Shown here piece after piece: positions 37,022-45,714 of a DNA stretch of 64,000 bases. The position numbers and the translations under genes are program-made. The notes below the pieces were generated by a model, which saw only the letters and a program-made list of their open reading frames with translations, was not told the origin of the DNA and did not search any database. Location of the stretch: contig CALCDJ010000035.1 of NCBI GenBank assembly GCA_937900135.1, positions 38,934 through 102,933 on the forward strand. Direction: 5' to 3'. The stretch comes from an uncultured Blautia sp. Lineage in GTDB: Bacteria > Bacillota > Clostridia > Lachnospirales > Lachnospiraceae. Every line of letters begins with the position of its first letter. Position 1 is the first letter of the stretch.

Positions 37022-39142
37022 CTATACTGCTTTTACTTCAAATGCATCCCCAAGGATTGCTCCCCGGTCTACTACAAAACCAGCCTGTCCACATGGATAT
37101 TCGTTGTCTATTCCCTCTGCCGCTTCCTGTCCATCTACCAACAATGTCAAATGATCTCCTTTTACACGGAAACAAAGATCATAGGTTTTATCGATTTCAT
37201 ATGGGAATAACTGTTTAGCAAGTTCTATTCTTTCCCCATCTTTCTGTTTATAGATCTTCGCATATCCCTCTGTGAAAACAGCGCCGTAATAACGTCTGTG
37301 TCCTTTAGCCCTTGCAACCAATCCCGCTGCATCCTGCTGAGAAAATGTAATCTTTGATCTGACTTCGTAGTCCTTCCAGTCTCCCGTACCGGTTGTGGCT
37401 ACTCCGTTTTTCTGTCCATGGCAGATAGAAAACGTCACTGTGTAATCCGGATTAAAATGATCTGCGGAAGAGACAAAGGTTTTCAGCCATGCAGTTGTGG
37501 TAGTCCATGGGGTAAGAGATGGGGTCATTTCCATGGAGCGTCCCAGTTTATACGCCCTTGGAGTATTACTCCAATCCAGAGATTTTATCACCACATAACC
37601 GGTCAGGCCTTCTTTACTGGTAAGCTCTATTCCCAAGCGGAAGATCGCATGACCTTTTGTATCTGGAATTTCCCAGGTCAGCTCATTGTTTCCCTGTTCC
37701 AAACAGTGAGGTTCTCCATGCATCACTTGCAGTGTATCTTCTTCGTCAAAGTATTCAATAAAGAAACGAAGCTGTGGATTTCTTTTCTCTGGAGCAAATA
37801 CAACAGACCGAACTGTCTGTGTACTATATAAAGAAGGAGAGCACAACACATCAAAATAACTGGTTCCTTCCACCCCTTTTGGTTTCAGGTCAATAAAGGT
37901 ATCCACACAGGCGGATGCATGAACGCCTGCTCCCAGTCCGGCGAATTCCAGCTTACAACCGTATTCCCCGGTAGATGCAAACGTATTTTCAATATTGGTC
38001 AGTACCTGTTCCTCTGTATTCTTGTCATAAGGCATGATTCCCTGTACAGAACCTGGATATTCAAACGCCATTCTTTCTGACGGGATCTTTACCTCTTCTC
38101 CAGCCAGCTTCGCCGCTGCCTGATATATTTTTCTTGTCTCTAAAACCGCATCAGAAATACAAGATCCACTGTCTGATGAAATCACATACATACGGTCTGC
38201 CACTGCTTTTCTTAAATCAGTTCCTTTTGAAAAACCATCCAGACCAAGACGGATTCCGTTCAGACATCCTACGTTTCCAGAATTACAGTCCGTATCCCAT
38301 CCGGCGCTGCAGGCGATCATACACGCTTTCTGGAAGTCATCTCCACCCATGATCAGAGCCATGAGCAGTGTCAAATGATTTGTAATCATAGGACAATTTC
38401 CAGGGTATTTATCATAACCGTGTTCCTCTGCAATCCATTGACGAACTTCTCTCCAGTCTTCCGCTTTTGCGCAGCGCTCCCGTAATTCCCCCACTAGGCT
38501 TTTGAATTCTTCATTCTCAATATAAGTCAATCCCTGATCCAAAAGCCGATCGATATTTTTCTCCTCAAAGGCCATGGATTCCATCACTGCCAGAAAAACC
38601 GCCGCATCAATGGCAACGCCGTCATGGCTGACACTGGCTGCACGCCGCGCCATTTTTGCTGTCCGTTCTGGATTGCATGGATTCGCCAACGCCCAGGTAT
38701 CAATAAAAATTTCTGATCCGATCTGTTCTGCCATACTCCGTCCATTCAACTTGATGGAACCGCTCTTGGGAGCTTTAATCCCTTCCTTCAAGCGAAGATA
38801 TGCAGTATGCTCTGTACTCCGGCAAAGACCTCCCCACCAGAGGATTGTTTCATTTTCTACAATGTAATTCAGCCAGGCATCACCGATTGCTTCTGCTGTC
38901 AACTCTGGATCATACTGATGATCTTCCAACGCGCGGAAAAATACAAATGTTCCAGAAATATCATCATCCGGCACGATCAAAGGAGCTCCAGTCTTATGAT
39001 TTTTATAATAATTGATTTCTTCAAAGGTATCTCTTATTTTTTCATAAGACCATCCTTCCACCGGTCTGCCCAGATAAACGCCTATGATTTTACCCAATAC
39101 ACCTGCATAAATATCGTTTCTATATCGTTCTATTTTTGCCAT
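37022..39142 (-). CDS. ADP-ribosylglycohydrolase-fold protein, copy 1
   Basis: A 706-residue paralogue of the adjacent downstream gene with the same two-part layout: a DraG/ARH helical domain (YAGVLGKIIGVYLGRPVEGW, PDDDISGT, SHDGVAIDAA, WDTDCNSGNVG) and a beta-rich C-terminal half ending in GHRRYYGAVFTEGYA and a jelly-roll-like tail. Metal-binding Asp residues are intact, so hydrolase activity is expected, probably on a ribosidic bond. The ATG at 39142 has GAGGTGACAGAAATC upstream. It follows the two permease genes and precedes copy 2 by 15 bases. The diverged C-terminal halves suggest different substrates or successive steps. Confidence 0.83.
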   Translation of the reverse strand: MAKIERYRNDIYAGVLGKIIGVYLGRPVEGWSYEKIRDTFEEINYYKNHKTGAPLIVPDDDISGTFVFFRALEDHQYDPELTAEAIGDAWLNYIVENETILWWGGLCRSTEHTAYLRLKEGIKAPKSGSIKLNGRSMAEQIGSEIFIDTWALANPCNPERTAKMARRAASVSHDGVAIDAAVFLAVMESMAFEEKNIDRLLDQGLTYIENEEFKSLVGELRERCAKAEDWREVRQWIAEEHGYDKYPGNCPMITNHLTLLMALIMGGDDFQKACMIACSAGWDTDCNSGNVGCLNGIRLGLDGFSKGTDLRKAVADRMYVISSDSGSCISDAVLETRKIYQAAAKLAGEEVKIPSERMAFEYPGSVQGIMPYDKNTEEQVLTNIENTFASTGEYGCKLEFAGLGAGVHASACVDTFIDLKPKGVEGTSYFDVLCSPSLYSTQTVRSVVFAPEKRNPQLRFFIEYFDEEDTLQVMHGEPHCLEQGNNELTWEIPDTKGHAIFRLGIELTSKEGLTGYVVIKSLDWSNTPRAYKLGRSMEMTPSLTPWTTTTAWLKTFVSSADHFNPDYTVTFSICHGQKNGVATTGTGDWKDYEVRSKITFSQQDAAGLVARAKGHRRYYGAVFTEGYAKIYKQKDGERIELAKQLFPYEIDKTYDLCFRVKGDHLTLLVDGQEAAEGIDNEYPCGQAGFVVDRGAILGDAFEVKAV

Positions 39143-39181
39143 GATTTCTGTCACCTCATATTTCTGTTATTATTTCTGTTG

Positions 39182-40024
39182 TCACCCCTTCACTGCACCG
39201 CTTACCATTCCATCGATGAACTGTTTCTGCATCAGAAGGAAGAAAATGATCACCGGCCCAATGAGTATAATCGCTGCAGCCATCAGAATTCCCATATTTG
39301 ATCCATAACTTCCATTCATGGATAAGAACCCAAGAGTTGCCGTAAAGTTTTTCTCTCCTTGAAGGAATGTGGAAGAAATCAAATATTCATTCCACGCCTG
39401 AAGTCCGATTAAAATTCCTACAGTTACCAATCCTGGAGAAACCACCGGACGCATAACATTCCAGATCACCTGCGCAGTATTTGCTCCATCGATTCTTGCC
39501 GCTTCCTCCAGTTCCTTGGGTACTGCTAAGAAAAATGTTCTCATCAGAAAAACCGCCAATGGCATAAAAGTAGCCGCAAGAATAAAACTGGTAGCTGGAA
39601 TATTTCCAATAAGATTCATTTTTGCATAGGCATAATAAAGAGGAAACAGGAATAACTGAATGGGCACGGTTGTTGCCATCATAAAGTAGATCAAGATTAC
39701 TCCGCTTCCTTTGATCCGTTTACCGGAAAGCACGTATCCAGCCAGAGTAGAACAGATCAAAACGATAAGGATCGTAATACCTGTCAGCTTAATACTGTTG
39801 AGAAATCCAACCAGAAATTTACCGGTCGTCCATGCCTGTGTATAATTTTCGAAATGCAGCATTGTAGGAAGAGACAATGGATTTGCCACTATTTCTGCGT
39901 TTCCTTTAAAGCTATTGATCACTACAAGCGCAATGGGCGCAAGACATATGATTACCAATAAAACCAAAAGGGTATGGATTACAATACCCAAACCTACTTT
40001 TTTCTTTTTTGATGTAGCTGCCAT
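39182..40024 (-). CDS. ABC importer permease (MalG type) of ribosyl operon
   Basis: A 280-residue membrane protein with six helices and the EAA loop LEEAARIDGANTAQVIWNVM. Second permease of the importer encoded at 39182-42367. GGAGGACGTT precedes the ATG, 9 bases after the partner permease. It should move the compound that the two ARH-fold enzymes then process inside the cell. Confidence 0.93.
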   Translation of the reverse strand: MAATSKKKKVGLGIVIHTLLVLLVIICLAPIALVVINSFKGNAEIVANPLSLPTMLHFENYTQAWTTGKFLVGFLNSIKLTGITILIVLICSTLAGYVLSGKRIKGSGVILIYFMMATTVPIQLFLFPLYYAYAKMNLIGNIPATSFILAATFMPLAVFLMRTFFLAVPKELEEAARIDGANTAQVIWNVMRPVVSPGLVTVGILIGLQAWNEYLISSTFLQGEKNFTATLGFLSMNGSYGSNMGILMAAAIILIGPVIIFFLLMQKQFIDGMVSGAVKG

Positions 40025-40033
40025 AACGTCCTC

Positions 40034-40903
40034 CTATTCTATAGACTCTTTCCTGCTCATTCTCGTATAAACAGCTGACGCAATCAATCCAAAGAAGCTG
40101 ATAAATAATCCTGCTGCCGCTGCTTTTCCTACCTTCATCTGGCCAAAAGCAAGATTATATGCATACGTTCCAAGTACTTCTGTTGAATGTGCCGGACCGC
40201 CTCCTGTCAAAAGTTTAATATAATCAAATGCCAGGAAAGATCCGATGGTTATCATCACAAACATCAGGCTGACCGTTGGTTTGATATTCGGCAGATATAC
40301 GTAACGGAATAGCTGCCAGGAATTGCATCCCTCCACTTTTGCCGCTTCTACCTGATCCATGGGAACCTGTCTTAAAGCTGCCAGATAGATTACAGAAAGA
40401 TAACTCCAGTAATGCCAGATATCCACACCTGCACATGCGTATATTGCTGTCTGCATATTTGAAAGCGGAGAAGAAATATCGAATCCCATTCCCTTCAAAG
40501 CACCTACCACACCTGCAATGGGACTGAACATGACATTCAGCCAAAGCATGGCATTGACTGCCGGTGCAAGGATATATGGAATCAAAAATGCTACCTGGTA
40601 AATACTTCTTGTTCTTCTGCAGTTCAAAAGAAGACAGGCAGATAACATACCGATACATACGGGAATGGTCAGGAACATGATCACCCATACAAGGTTGTTC
40701 AATATTGCTTTATAAAAAATTTTATCCTGAAACAATTCCACAAAATTCTGAAAACCAATAAAATTAATATCCGGAGATAATCCATTCCAGTCTGTAAAGG
40801 AATATACAACTGTCATGATTCCGGGAATTACTATTATGGAAATGCTGATCAACAATGCTGGTGCGATCAGCAGATAATTCCAATTCATCTTTTTTGTCTT
40901 CAT
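40034..40903 (-). CDS. ABC importer permease (MalF/UgpA type) of ribosyl operon
   Basis: A 289-residue membrane protein with about six hydrophobic segments and the EAA loop VEAAKVEGCNSWQLFRYVYLP. First permease of the importer. GGAGGAAAAGA precedes the ATG. It is separated from the binding-protein gene by 111 bases that contain a hairpin, which may let the binding protein be made in excess. Confidence 0.93.
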   Translation of the reverse strand: MKTKKMNWNYLLIAPALLISISIIVIPGIMTVVYSFTDWNGLSPDINFIGFQNFVELFQDKIFYKAILNNLVWVIMFLTIPVCIGMLSACLLLNCRRTRSIYQVAFLIPYILAPAVNAMLWLNVMFSPIAGVVGALKGMGFDISSPLSNMQTAIYACAGVDIWHYWSYLSVIYLAALRQVPMDQVEAAKVEGCNSWQLFRYVYLPNIKPTVSLMFVMITIGSFLAFDYIKLLTGGGPAHSTEVLGTYAYNLAFGQMKVGKAAAAGLFISFFGLIASAVYTRMSRKESIE

Positions 40904-40959
40904 TCTTTTCCTCCCTGATAAGACATAACAAACAACGTTTTTTAGAAATCCAGGTACGC

Positions 40960-40991
40960 AAAACGGCGCGCCTGGATCAGCACGCCGTTTT
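40960..40991 (-). terminator. Intercistronic hairpin after binding-protein gene
   Basis: Stem AAAACGGCG (40960-40968) with CGCCGTTTT (40983-40991) and a GC-rich loop. On the minus strand only four T follow, so it is more likely a partial terminator or mRNA stabiliser setting the ratio of binding protein to permeases. Confidence 0.6.
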
Positions 40992-41014
40992 TACCTCATG
41001 TACGATTTCCAGTT

Positions 41015-42367
41015 TTATTTCATTGCTGGCTGTGGGATTGGTGGTACCAGTCCTTTTTCCAGTTCTTTTTCAAATTCAGCCTGAATAGATGCAACATAAT
41101 CTTCTACAGAAGTGGTATCATACCATACTTCTTCAATGTTCACGATTCTATTCTGTGTTGCTGACGGGAAGAATACATTGTCATAATATCCAAAGTTTCC
41201 TGCATTTACTGCATCAGACACACTCTGTACAACAGAAATGAATTCTTTGGAAAGATATCCCATTTCACTGGTATCTACAGCACTTAAATCTTTCAGAGGA
41301 GTTCCCCAGTATCCAGGCCATGCTGCTGTCATGTCCTGAGTAAATTCCGGCTGCATCATCATATCAATGATCTTAGCCGCTTCATCCTTATGTTCCTGTT
41401 CTGCGTTTGCATTGATGGATAAAGTACATGCCGCACCTAAGGTATAGGTAGTATCCGGCACCTGCTCAGTTGCAGGGAATGGGATAAATGCGATATTTTC
41501 AGCTTTATCGTCTACAAAATAAGATGCTGCCCACTGGAATGCGATGGATGGTCCAATGAAAAACGGAGCTCTTTCTTCTGCAAGAAGGGCAAGGGACTCA
41601 GAGAAGTTCAAGTTCGGATAGTCTGTTCCAGCAAGATATCCTTTATCCCACCATTCTTTGGATTTTGCCACAGCTGCGATCACATCGTCATTTTCCCAGC
41701 TTTCTTCGCCAGTCAGTACCTTATACATGGTTTCCGGACCAGCAACATGTGTCAGGAATAAAGATGCATAATTCTCATTTACCGGCTGCCATCCTTTGTT
41801 TCCTGTTACAGATGCATACATTCCTTTTTCCATTGCTTCATCCATAATCTTTTCCAGATCTTCAATCGTAGAAGGAACTTCCCATCCATTGTCTGCCAGA
41901 ACTTTTTTGTTATAGAATACACCCATGGTACTGATTCCATTTACCAGACTGTATAATTTTCCATTCACGGTTCCGGATTCATAATATGGTGTCAGGATCT
42001 CATCTGCCCATCCATATTCTTTCGCATATTCGTCCATCGGCTCCAACTTTTCTGCTTCTACCAGAGGCATTACAAATGCAGGTCCAGAACCATAGACAAT
42101 GTCAGGTCCCTGGTTTGCTGCCAATGCAGTCTGTAAATCTGCATCTACGGTTGGTCTAAATTCTACTACCAACTCATATTTGTCCTGAGACTCGTTATAT
42201 GGTTTTACCAAAAGTTCATTCATCGCTTCCTGTGCATATGGCTCTGCACCCCAGAACCACATGGAGATCTGTTCTTTATCTCCGTCCGCCATAACCGGAG
42301 CTGTACAGGTCATTGTAGCTGCTACAGAGGCTGTTAATAAAGTTGCGATTAACTTCTTACCTTTCAT
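41015..42367 (-). CDS. Extracellular solute-binding protein of ribosyl operon importer
   Basis: A 450-residue family 1 solute-binding protein. The signal peptide (MKGKKLIATLLTASVAATM) lacks a lipobox; the Cys in MTCT has no L-x-[AG] before it and cleavage probably follows PVMA. AAGGAGGAAC precedes the ATG. It is the first gene of the eleven-gene operon, whose promoter (42445-42473) and 10-bp inverted-repeat operator (42391-42417) lie just upstream. The ligand is unknown; context suggests a ribosylated or nucleoside-like compound rather than a plain sugar. Confidence 0.92.
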   Translation of the reverse strand: MKGKKLIATLLTASVAATMTCTAPVMADGDKEQISMWFWGAEPYAQEAMNELLVKPYNESQDKYELVVEFRPTVDADLQTALAANQGPDIVYGSGPAFVMPLVEAEKLEPMDEYAKEYGWADEILTPYYESGTVNGKLYSLVNGISTMGVFYNKKVLADNGWEVPSTIEDLEKIMDEAMEKGMYASVTGNKGWQPVNENYASLFLTHVAGPETMYKVLTGEESWENDDVIAAVAKSKEWWDKGYLAGTDYPNLNFSESLALLAEERAPFFIGPSIAFQWAASYFVDDKAENIAFIPFPATEQVPDTTYTLGAACTLSINANAEQEHKDEAAKIIDMMMQPEFTQDMTAAWPGYWGTPLKDLSAVDTSEMGYLSKEFISVVQSVSDAVNAGNFGYYDNVFFPSATQNRIVNIEEVWYDTTSVEDYVASIQAEFEKELEKGLVPPIPQPAMK

Positions 42368-42390
42368 TTTTTTGTTCCTCCTTAATTTTT

Positions 42391-42417
42391 TTGGTAAAAC
42401 TTTATTTGTTTTACCAA
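42391..42417. promoter_or_regulatory. Probable LacI-family operator, 10-bp inverted repeat
   Basis: TTGGTAAAAC and GTTTTACCAA form perfect 10-bp arms around a 7-base spacer, and a further half-site GTTTACCG follows at 42421-42428. It sits between the promoter and the ribosome site of the binding-protein gene, where a repressor would block elongation. The adjacent LacI gene is the obvious ligand. Confidence 0.7.
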
Positions 42418-42444
42418 TTTGTTTACCGTTTTTTCTTTAATTGA

Positions 42445-42473
42445 ATAGTAATATATAATCTCATTTTTGTCAA
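42445..42473 (-). promoter_or_regulatory. Sigma-A promoter of the eleven-gene ribosyl operon
   Basis: On the minus strand a consensus -35 TTGACA (42468-42473), a 17-base spacer and TACTAT (42445-42450). Transcription would start about 70 bases before the binding-protein ATG and read through the inverted repeat. Confidence 0.75.
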
Positions 42474-42626
42474 TATCGCTTTTATTTTTCGCCATTTTAC
42501 ACAATTTATTTGTTTAATCTTTATGCATTCTTCTATTTTACCACCTTTTCACTTCTTTTCTATCGCTATTTAATAAAAAAATGGTAAATTTATCAAGGTT
42601 TTTCTTACTAATTGTGGTTTTTCCAG

Positions 42627-42669
42627 GGTATAAAAAAAGATTGTGCAAAACACAATCTTTTTTTATACC
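42627..42669. terminator. Terminator after LacI regulator gene
   Basis: Perfect 19-bp stem (42627-42645 with 42651-42669) around CAAAA, including a seven-A/seven-T tract, so it works in either direction. It isolates the regulator from the operon that it probably controls. Confidence 0.93.
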
Positions 42670-42670
42670 A

Positions 42671-43690
42671 TTATTTACTTTTTACAGATTGTTTCTTAAT
42701 CAATTTCGGCACATAATAATTGGTTTTATGAGGATCCTTATCTTTTTCTGTAATTCTTCCCACAATCATTTCGCAAGCCTTTTTCCCCATCATAAATCCT
42801 TCCTGCCTCACACTGGTCAGCGCTGGGATCACTTCCACACATTCCTCTGAATAATCAAATCCTACAATAGACAGTTCTTCTCCAATTATGATCGAATGCT
42901 CCTGTGCATATTGATACACACCAAGAGCCATTGCATCGTTCATAGAAAAAATAGCTCTTACTCCCAGTTTTTCAAAATATTCTGCCGCAAGATAACCACT
43001 CTCTTTTTTATAATCGCCCCAATAAACTCTACTTTCGTCAAATTGAAGTCCGTGAAGTTCCAGAGCTTCCCGATAACCTTCTATACGTTTTCTTGTTGTA
43101 TATACGCCTTTTGTTCCAGCTATCAATCCAATATCCGTGTGTCCGTTTTCAATAAGATATTCAACTGCCATGCAGGCTCCTGTTTTATTATCCGATGTAA
43201 CAAAATCACAGAACAGATCCTGAATTGCCTGATCCAGAAGCAAAAAATGTACACTGCTATTTTTTAACGCATTTCCAAGCAATATATTATTTTCATTCGT
43301 ATTCATATCAAGAGGCGGCATTAGAATAATTCCAGAAACACCTATTCCACTCATAATCTCTATGTATTCCAGACTTTTTTCTGTCGTATTTCCTCCATTA
43401 CAGGAAATAACATTAAATCCATAAATCGAAGCCTGCGTTTCAATACCCCGCATAGCCTCTATATGAATAAAATTTTCAAAATCCTGATAAATCACTCCTA
43501 TAATTTTGTGGTCTGAATGATTCTTCCTTTTTCTTTCTTTCGGAATTTTATATCCTTTTTCTTGTGCAATATCCAGAATTTTCTTCTGAGTTTCTGCTGA
43601 AATTCGACACTCTCTTCCATTCAGAACAAGAGATACGCTCGACGGTGACACTCCCGCTTCCATTGCAATATCTTTAATTGTTACTTTCAT
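42671..43690 (-). CDS. LacI family transcriptional regulator
   Basis: A 339-residue repressor. The N-terminal helix-turn-helix reads IKDIAMEAGVSPSSVSLVLNG, followed by a hinge and a periplasmic-binding-protein-like effector domain (KIIGVIYQDFENFIHIEAMRG through GFDYSEECVEVIPALTSVRQ). It ends two bases before its terminator and lies directly upstream of the ribosyl operon, on the same strand. GAGGATATAAA precedes the ATG. The effector is probably an intermediate of that operon's pathway. Confidence 0.92.
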   Translation of the reverse strand: MKVTIKDIAMEAGVSPSSVSLVLNGRECRISAETQKKILDIAQEKGYKIPKERKRKNHSDHKIIGVIYQDFENFIHIEAMRGIETQASIYGFNVISCNGGNTTEKSLEYIEIMSGIGVSGIILMPPLDMNTNENNILLGNALKNSSVHFLLLDQAIQDLFCDFVTSDNKTGACMAVEYLIENGHTDIGLIAGTKGVYTTRKRIEGYREALELHGLQFDESRVYWGDYKKESGYLAAEYFEKLGVRAIFSMNDAMALGVYQYAQEHSIIIGEELSIVGFDYSEECVEVIPALTSVRQEGFMMGKKACEMIVGRITEKDKDPHKTNYYVPKLIKKQSVKSK

Positions 43691-43785
43691 TTTATATCCT
43701 CATTTTCTATTTCTGATAATTCCCGACATTCTAATTTAAGATTACCATGTTTTCTCACTTCTGCCAAGTTTCACCTTATTATTTA

Positions 43786-45516
43786 TTATTGCTCAATACT
43801 AATAAACTCGAATTTCCCCACATCAAACAACCCCATATCAGTCATTTTTAATTCCGGAATCACAGGAAGTGCCATAAAACACAGTGTCATCAATGGATCA
43901 ACCGCCTCATTTACGCCCAGTTCCTTACAAGCAATCTGATGCAATGATACCAGTTTCTCATCTACCCATTTACCGCTCTGGTCACTCATAATCCCTCCAA
44001 CTGGAAGTGCCATTGTTTCTAAGACTTCTCCATCACAGGTGAGAACAGCCCCTCCCTGCATGCGAATCAATTCTTTTACTGCCAGTTCCATATCTTCATT
44101 ATTTGTTCCTGCAACAATCAGATTATGAGAATCGTGAGCAACGCTTATTGCTACTGCTCCTTTTTTTATTCCATATCCACGCAGGAATCCCACTGACATA
44201 TTCCCGGTTCCATGATGTCGCTCAATTACTGCCATTTTACAAATATCCTTTTCCGGTTCAAATATAAAATCTCCGCTGCTATCCAGAGTAACATCCGCTT
44301 TCCCTTTTCCTGTTACAATACTTCCCGAATGAATTTCAATCACATGAATATGTGGAGAATTTAGTTTCAACTTTAATTTTTCTGCTGAAAAGTCCTTCAC
44401 TTTTACGCTTCCAATCATAGATGATATGTCTTTTCTTTTAACCTCCGGCAAATATGTTCCATGTTCTGCCACGGGTACTCCCTGAATCAAAACCTTACAA
44501 ACCTCAAAATCTGTCAGGTTATTTACAAACACAAGGTCTGCTCTTCTTCCAGGCGCAATCGCCCCACGATCCCAAAGCCCATAACACTCCGCAGCATTTA
44601 ACGTTCCCATTTGTATAGCAGTTATTGGATCTATCCCCTCTTTTACGCACGCTTTCAAATGTCCCTCCAGATGGCCTTCCTCAAAAATTGTTTTCGGCTG
44701 TCGATCATCTGAACAAAGCAGACATCTGCGACTATTTACAGAATTTACTCCTTTTACAAGTTTTGCCAGATCATGACAGGCTGATCCCTGTCGAATTTGT
44801 ACATACATTCCCCTGTTAATCCGCTCCTGCATCTCCTCAACGGTGGAACACTCATGATCTGTAGAAATACCGGCCAACGCATACGCATTCAACTGTTTTC
44901 CTGATAGCCCTGGACAATGTCCATCAATTTTTTTGCCATTATTGATTGCAAGCAAGAGTTTATCCAATTCTTTCTCCTGTGCATTTACAACTCCCGGAAC
45001 ATTCATATATTCCCCTAAACCAAGAATTTGCTCATCCAAAATCAGTGTTTTCATCTCTTCTGCATCTACATTTGCTCCAGAATGTTCAAAAGGAGTGGCG
45101 GGCACGCAAGAAGGTATCATATATTTGATATCCAACACTGTATTTTCAGATGCCTCCATCATATATTTCAGCCCTGATATCCCAGCAACATTTACAATTT
45201 CATGTGGATCTGCAATAATCGTTGTTGTTCCATGAGGAACCAGCAATCTCCCTATTTCCTCAGGTGTCACAAAGGAAGATTCGATATGAATATGACTCTC
45301 TATCAACCCCGGAATCACATAACACCCATTCGCATCCAGTTCCTTCTTTCCAGAATACACTCCGATCCCCATAATTATGCCATCACAAATCGCAATATCA
45401 TTTTCTTCAATCTGACCCGAAAATACATTTACAACTTTACAGTTTTTCACCACCAGATCTGCCATAATTCTTCCAGCCGCTACATCCAGTCTTTTTTTTA
45501 ACTCCTTTTTTTCCAT
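43786..45516 (-). CDS. ade: Adenine deaminase
   Basis: A 576-residue amidohydrolase that converts adenine to hypoxanthine and ammonia. Metal-site segments are PGLIESHIHIESSFVTP and HGTTTIIADPHEIVNV; the C-terminal domain has RHHGTGNMSVGFLRGYG and AHDSHNLIVAGTN, all typical of Ade rather than adenosine deaminase. The ATG at 45516 has AGGAGG 13 bases upstream, a longer gap than usual; an in-frame TTG at 45546 has no ribosome site. It ends 95 bases before the LacI gene. Its product feeds the DeoD/IMP salvage route. Confidence 0.94.
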   Translation of the reverse strand: MEKKELKKRLDVAAGRIMADLVVKNCKVVNVFSGQIEENDIAICDGIIMGIGVYSGKKELDANGCYVIPGLIESHIHIESSFVTPEEIGRLLVPHGTTTIIADPHEIVNVAGISGLKYMMEASENTVLDIKYMIPSCVPATPFEHSGANVDAEEMKTLILDEQILGLGEYMNVPGVVNAQEKELDKLLLAINNGKKIDGHCPGLSGKQLNAYALAGISTDHECSTVEEMQERINRGMYVQIRQGSACHDLAKLVKGVNSVNSRRCLLCSDDRQPKTIFEEGHLEGHLKACVKEGIDPITAIQMGTLNAAECYGLWDRGAIAPGRRADLVFVNNLTDFEVCKVLIQGVPVAEHGTYLPEVKRKDISSMIGSVKVKDFSAEKLKLKLNSPHIHVIEIHSGSIVTGKGKADVTLDSSGDFIFEPEKDICKMAVIERHHGTGNMSVGFLRGYGIKKGAVAISVAHDSHNLIVAGTNNEDMELAVKELIRMQGGAVLTCDGEVLETMALPVGGIMSDQSGKWVDEKLVSLHQIACKELGVNEAVDPLMTLCFMALPVIPELKMTDMGLFDVGKFEFISIEQ

Positions 45517-45651
45517 AATCTTATACCGTCCTCCTAGAATCCCCAAATATTCTTTTATATACCTATTTTTTTGATTATAGCACGCATGATAAATTTTTCA
45601 ACTATTTTATCTAATTTTATCTTTTTTTATCATCTCTTTTGACTTTCACCA

Positions 45652-45711
45652 AAAACAAGCCTTCTGCAAATCGCTGCCAAACACAACCATATGCAAAAGG
45701 CTTGCTGTTTT
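45652..45711 (-). terminator. Terminator of deoD-deoB
   Basis: AAACAAGCCTT-TGCA pairs with TGCA-AAGGCTTG-TGTTT across a 23-base loop, with a T run on the minus strand. It lies four bases past the deoB stop. Confidence 0.75.
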
Positions 45712-45714
45712 ATT

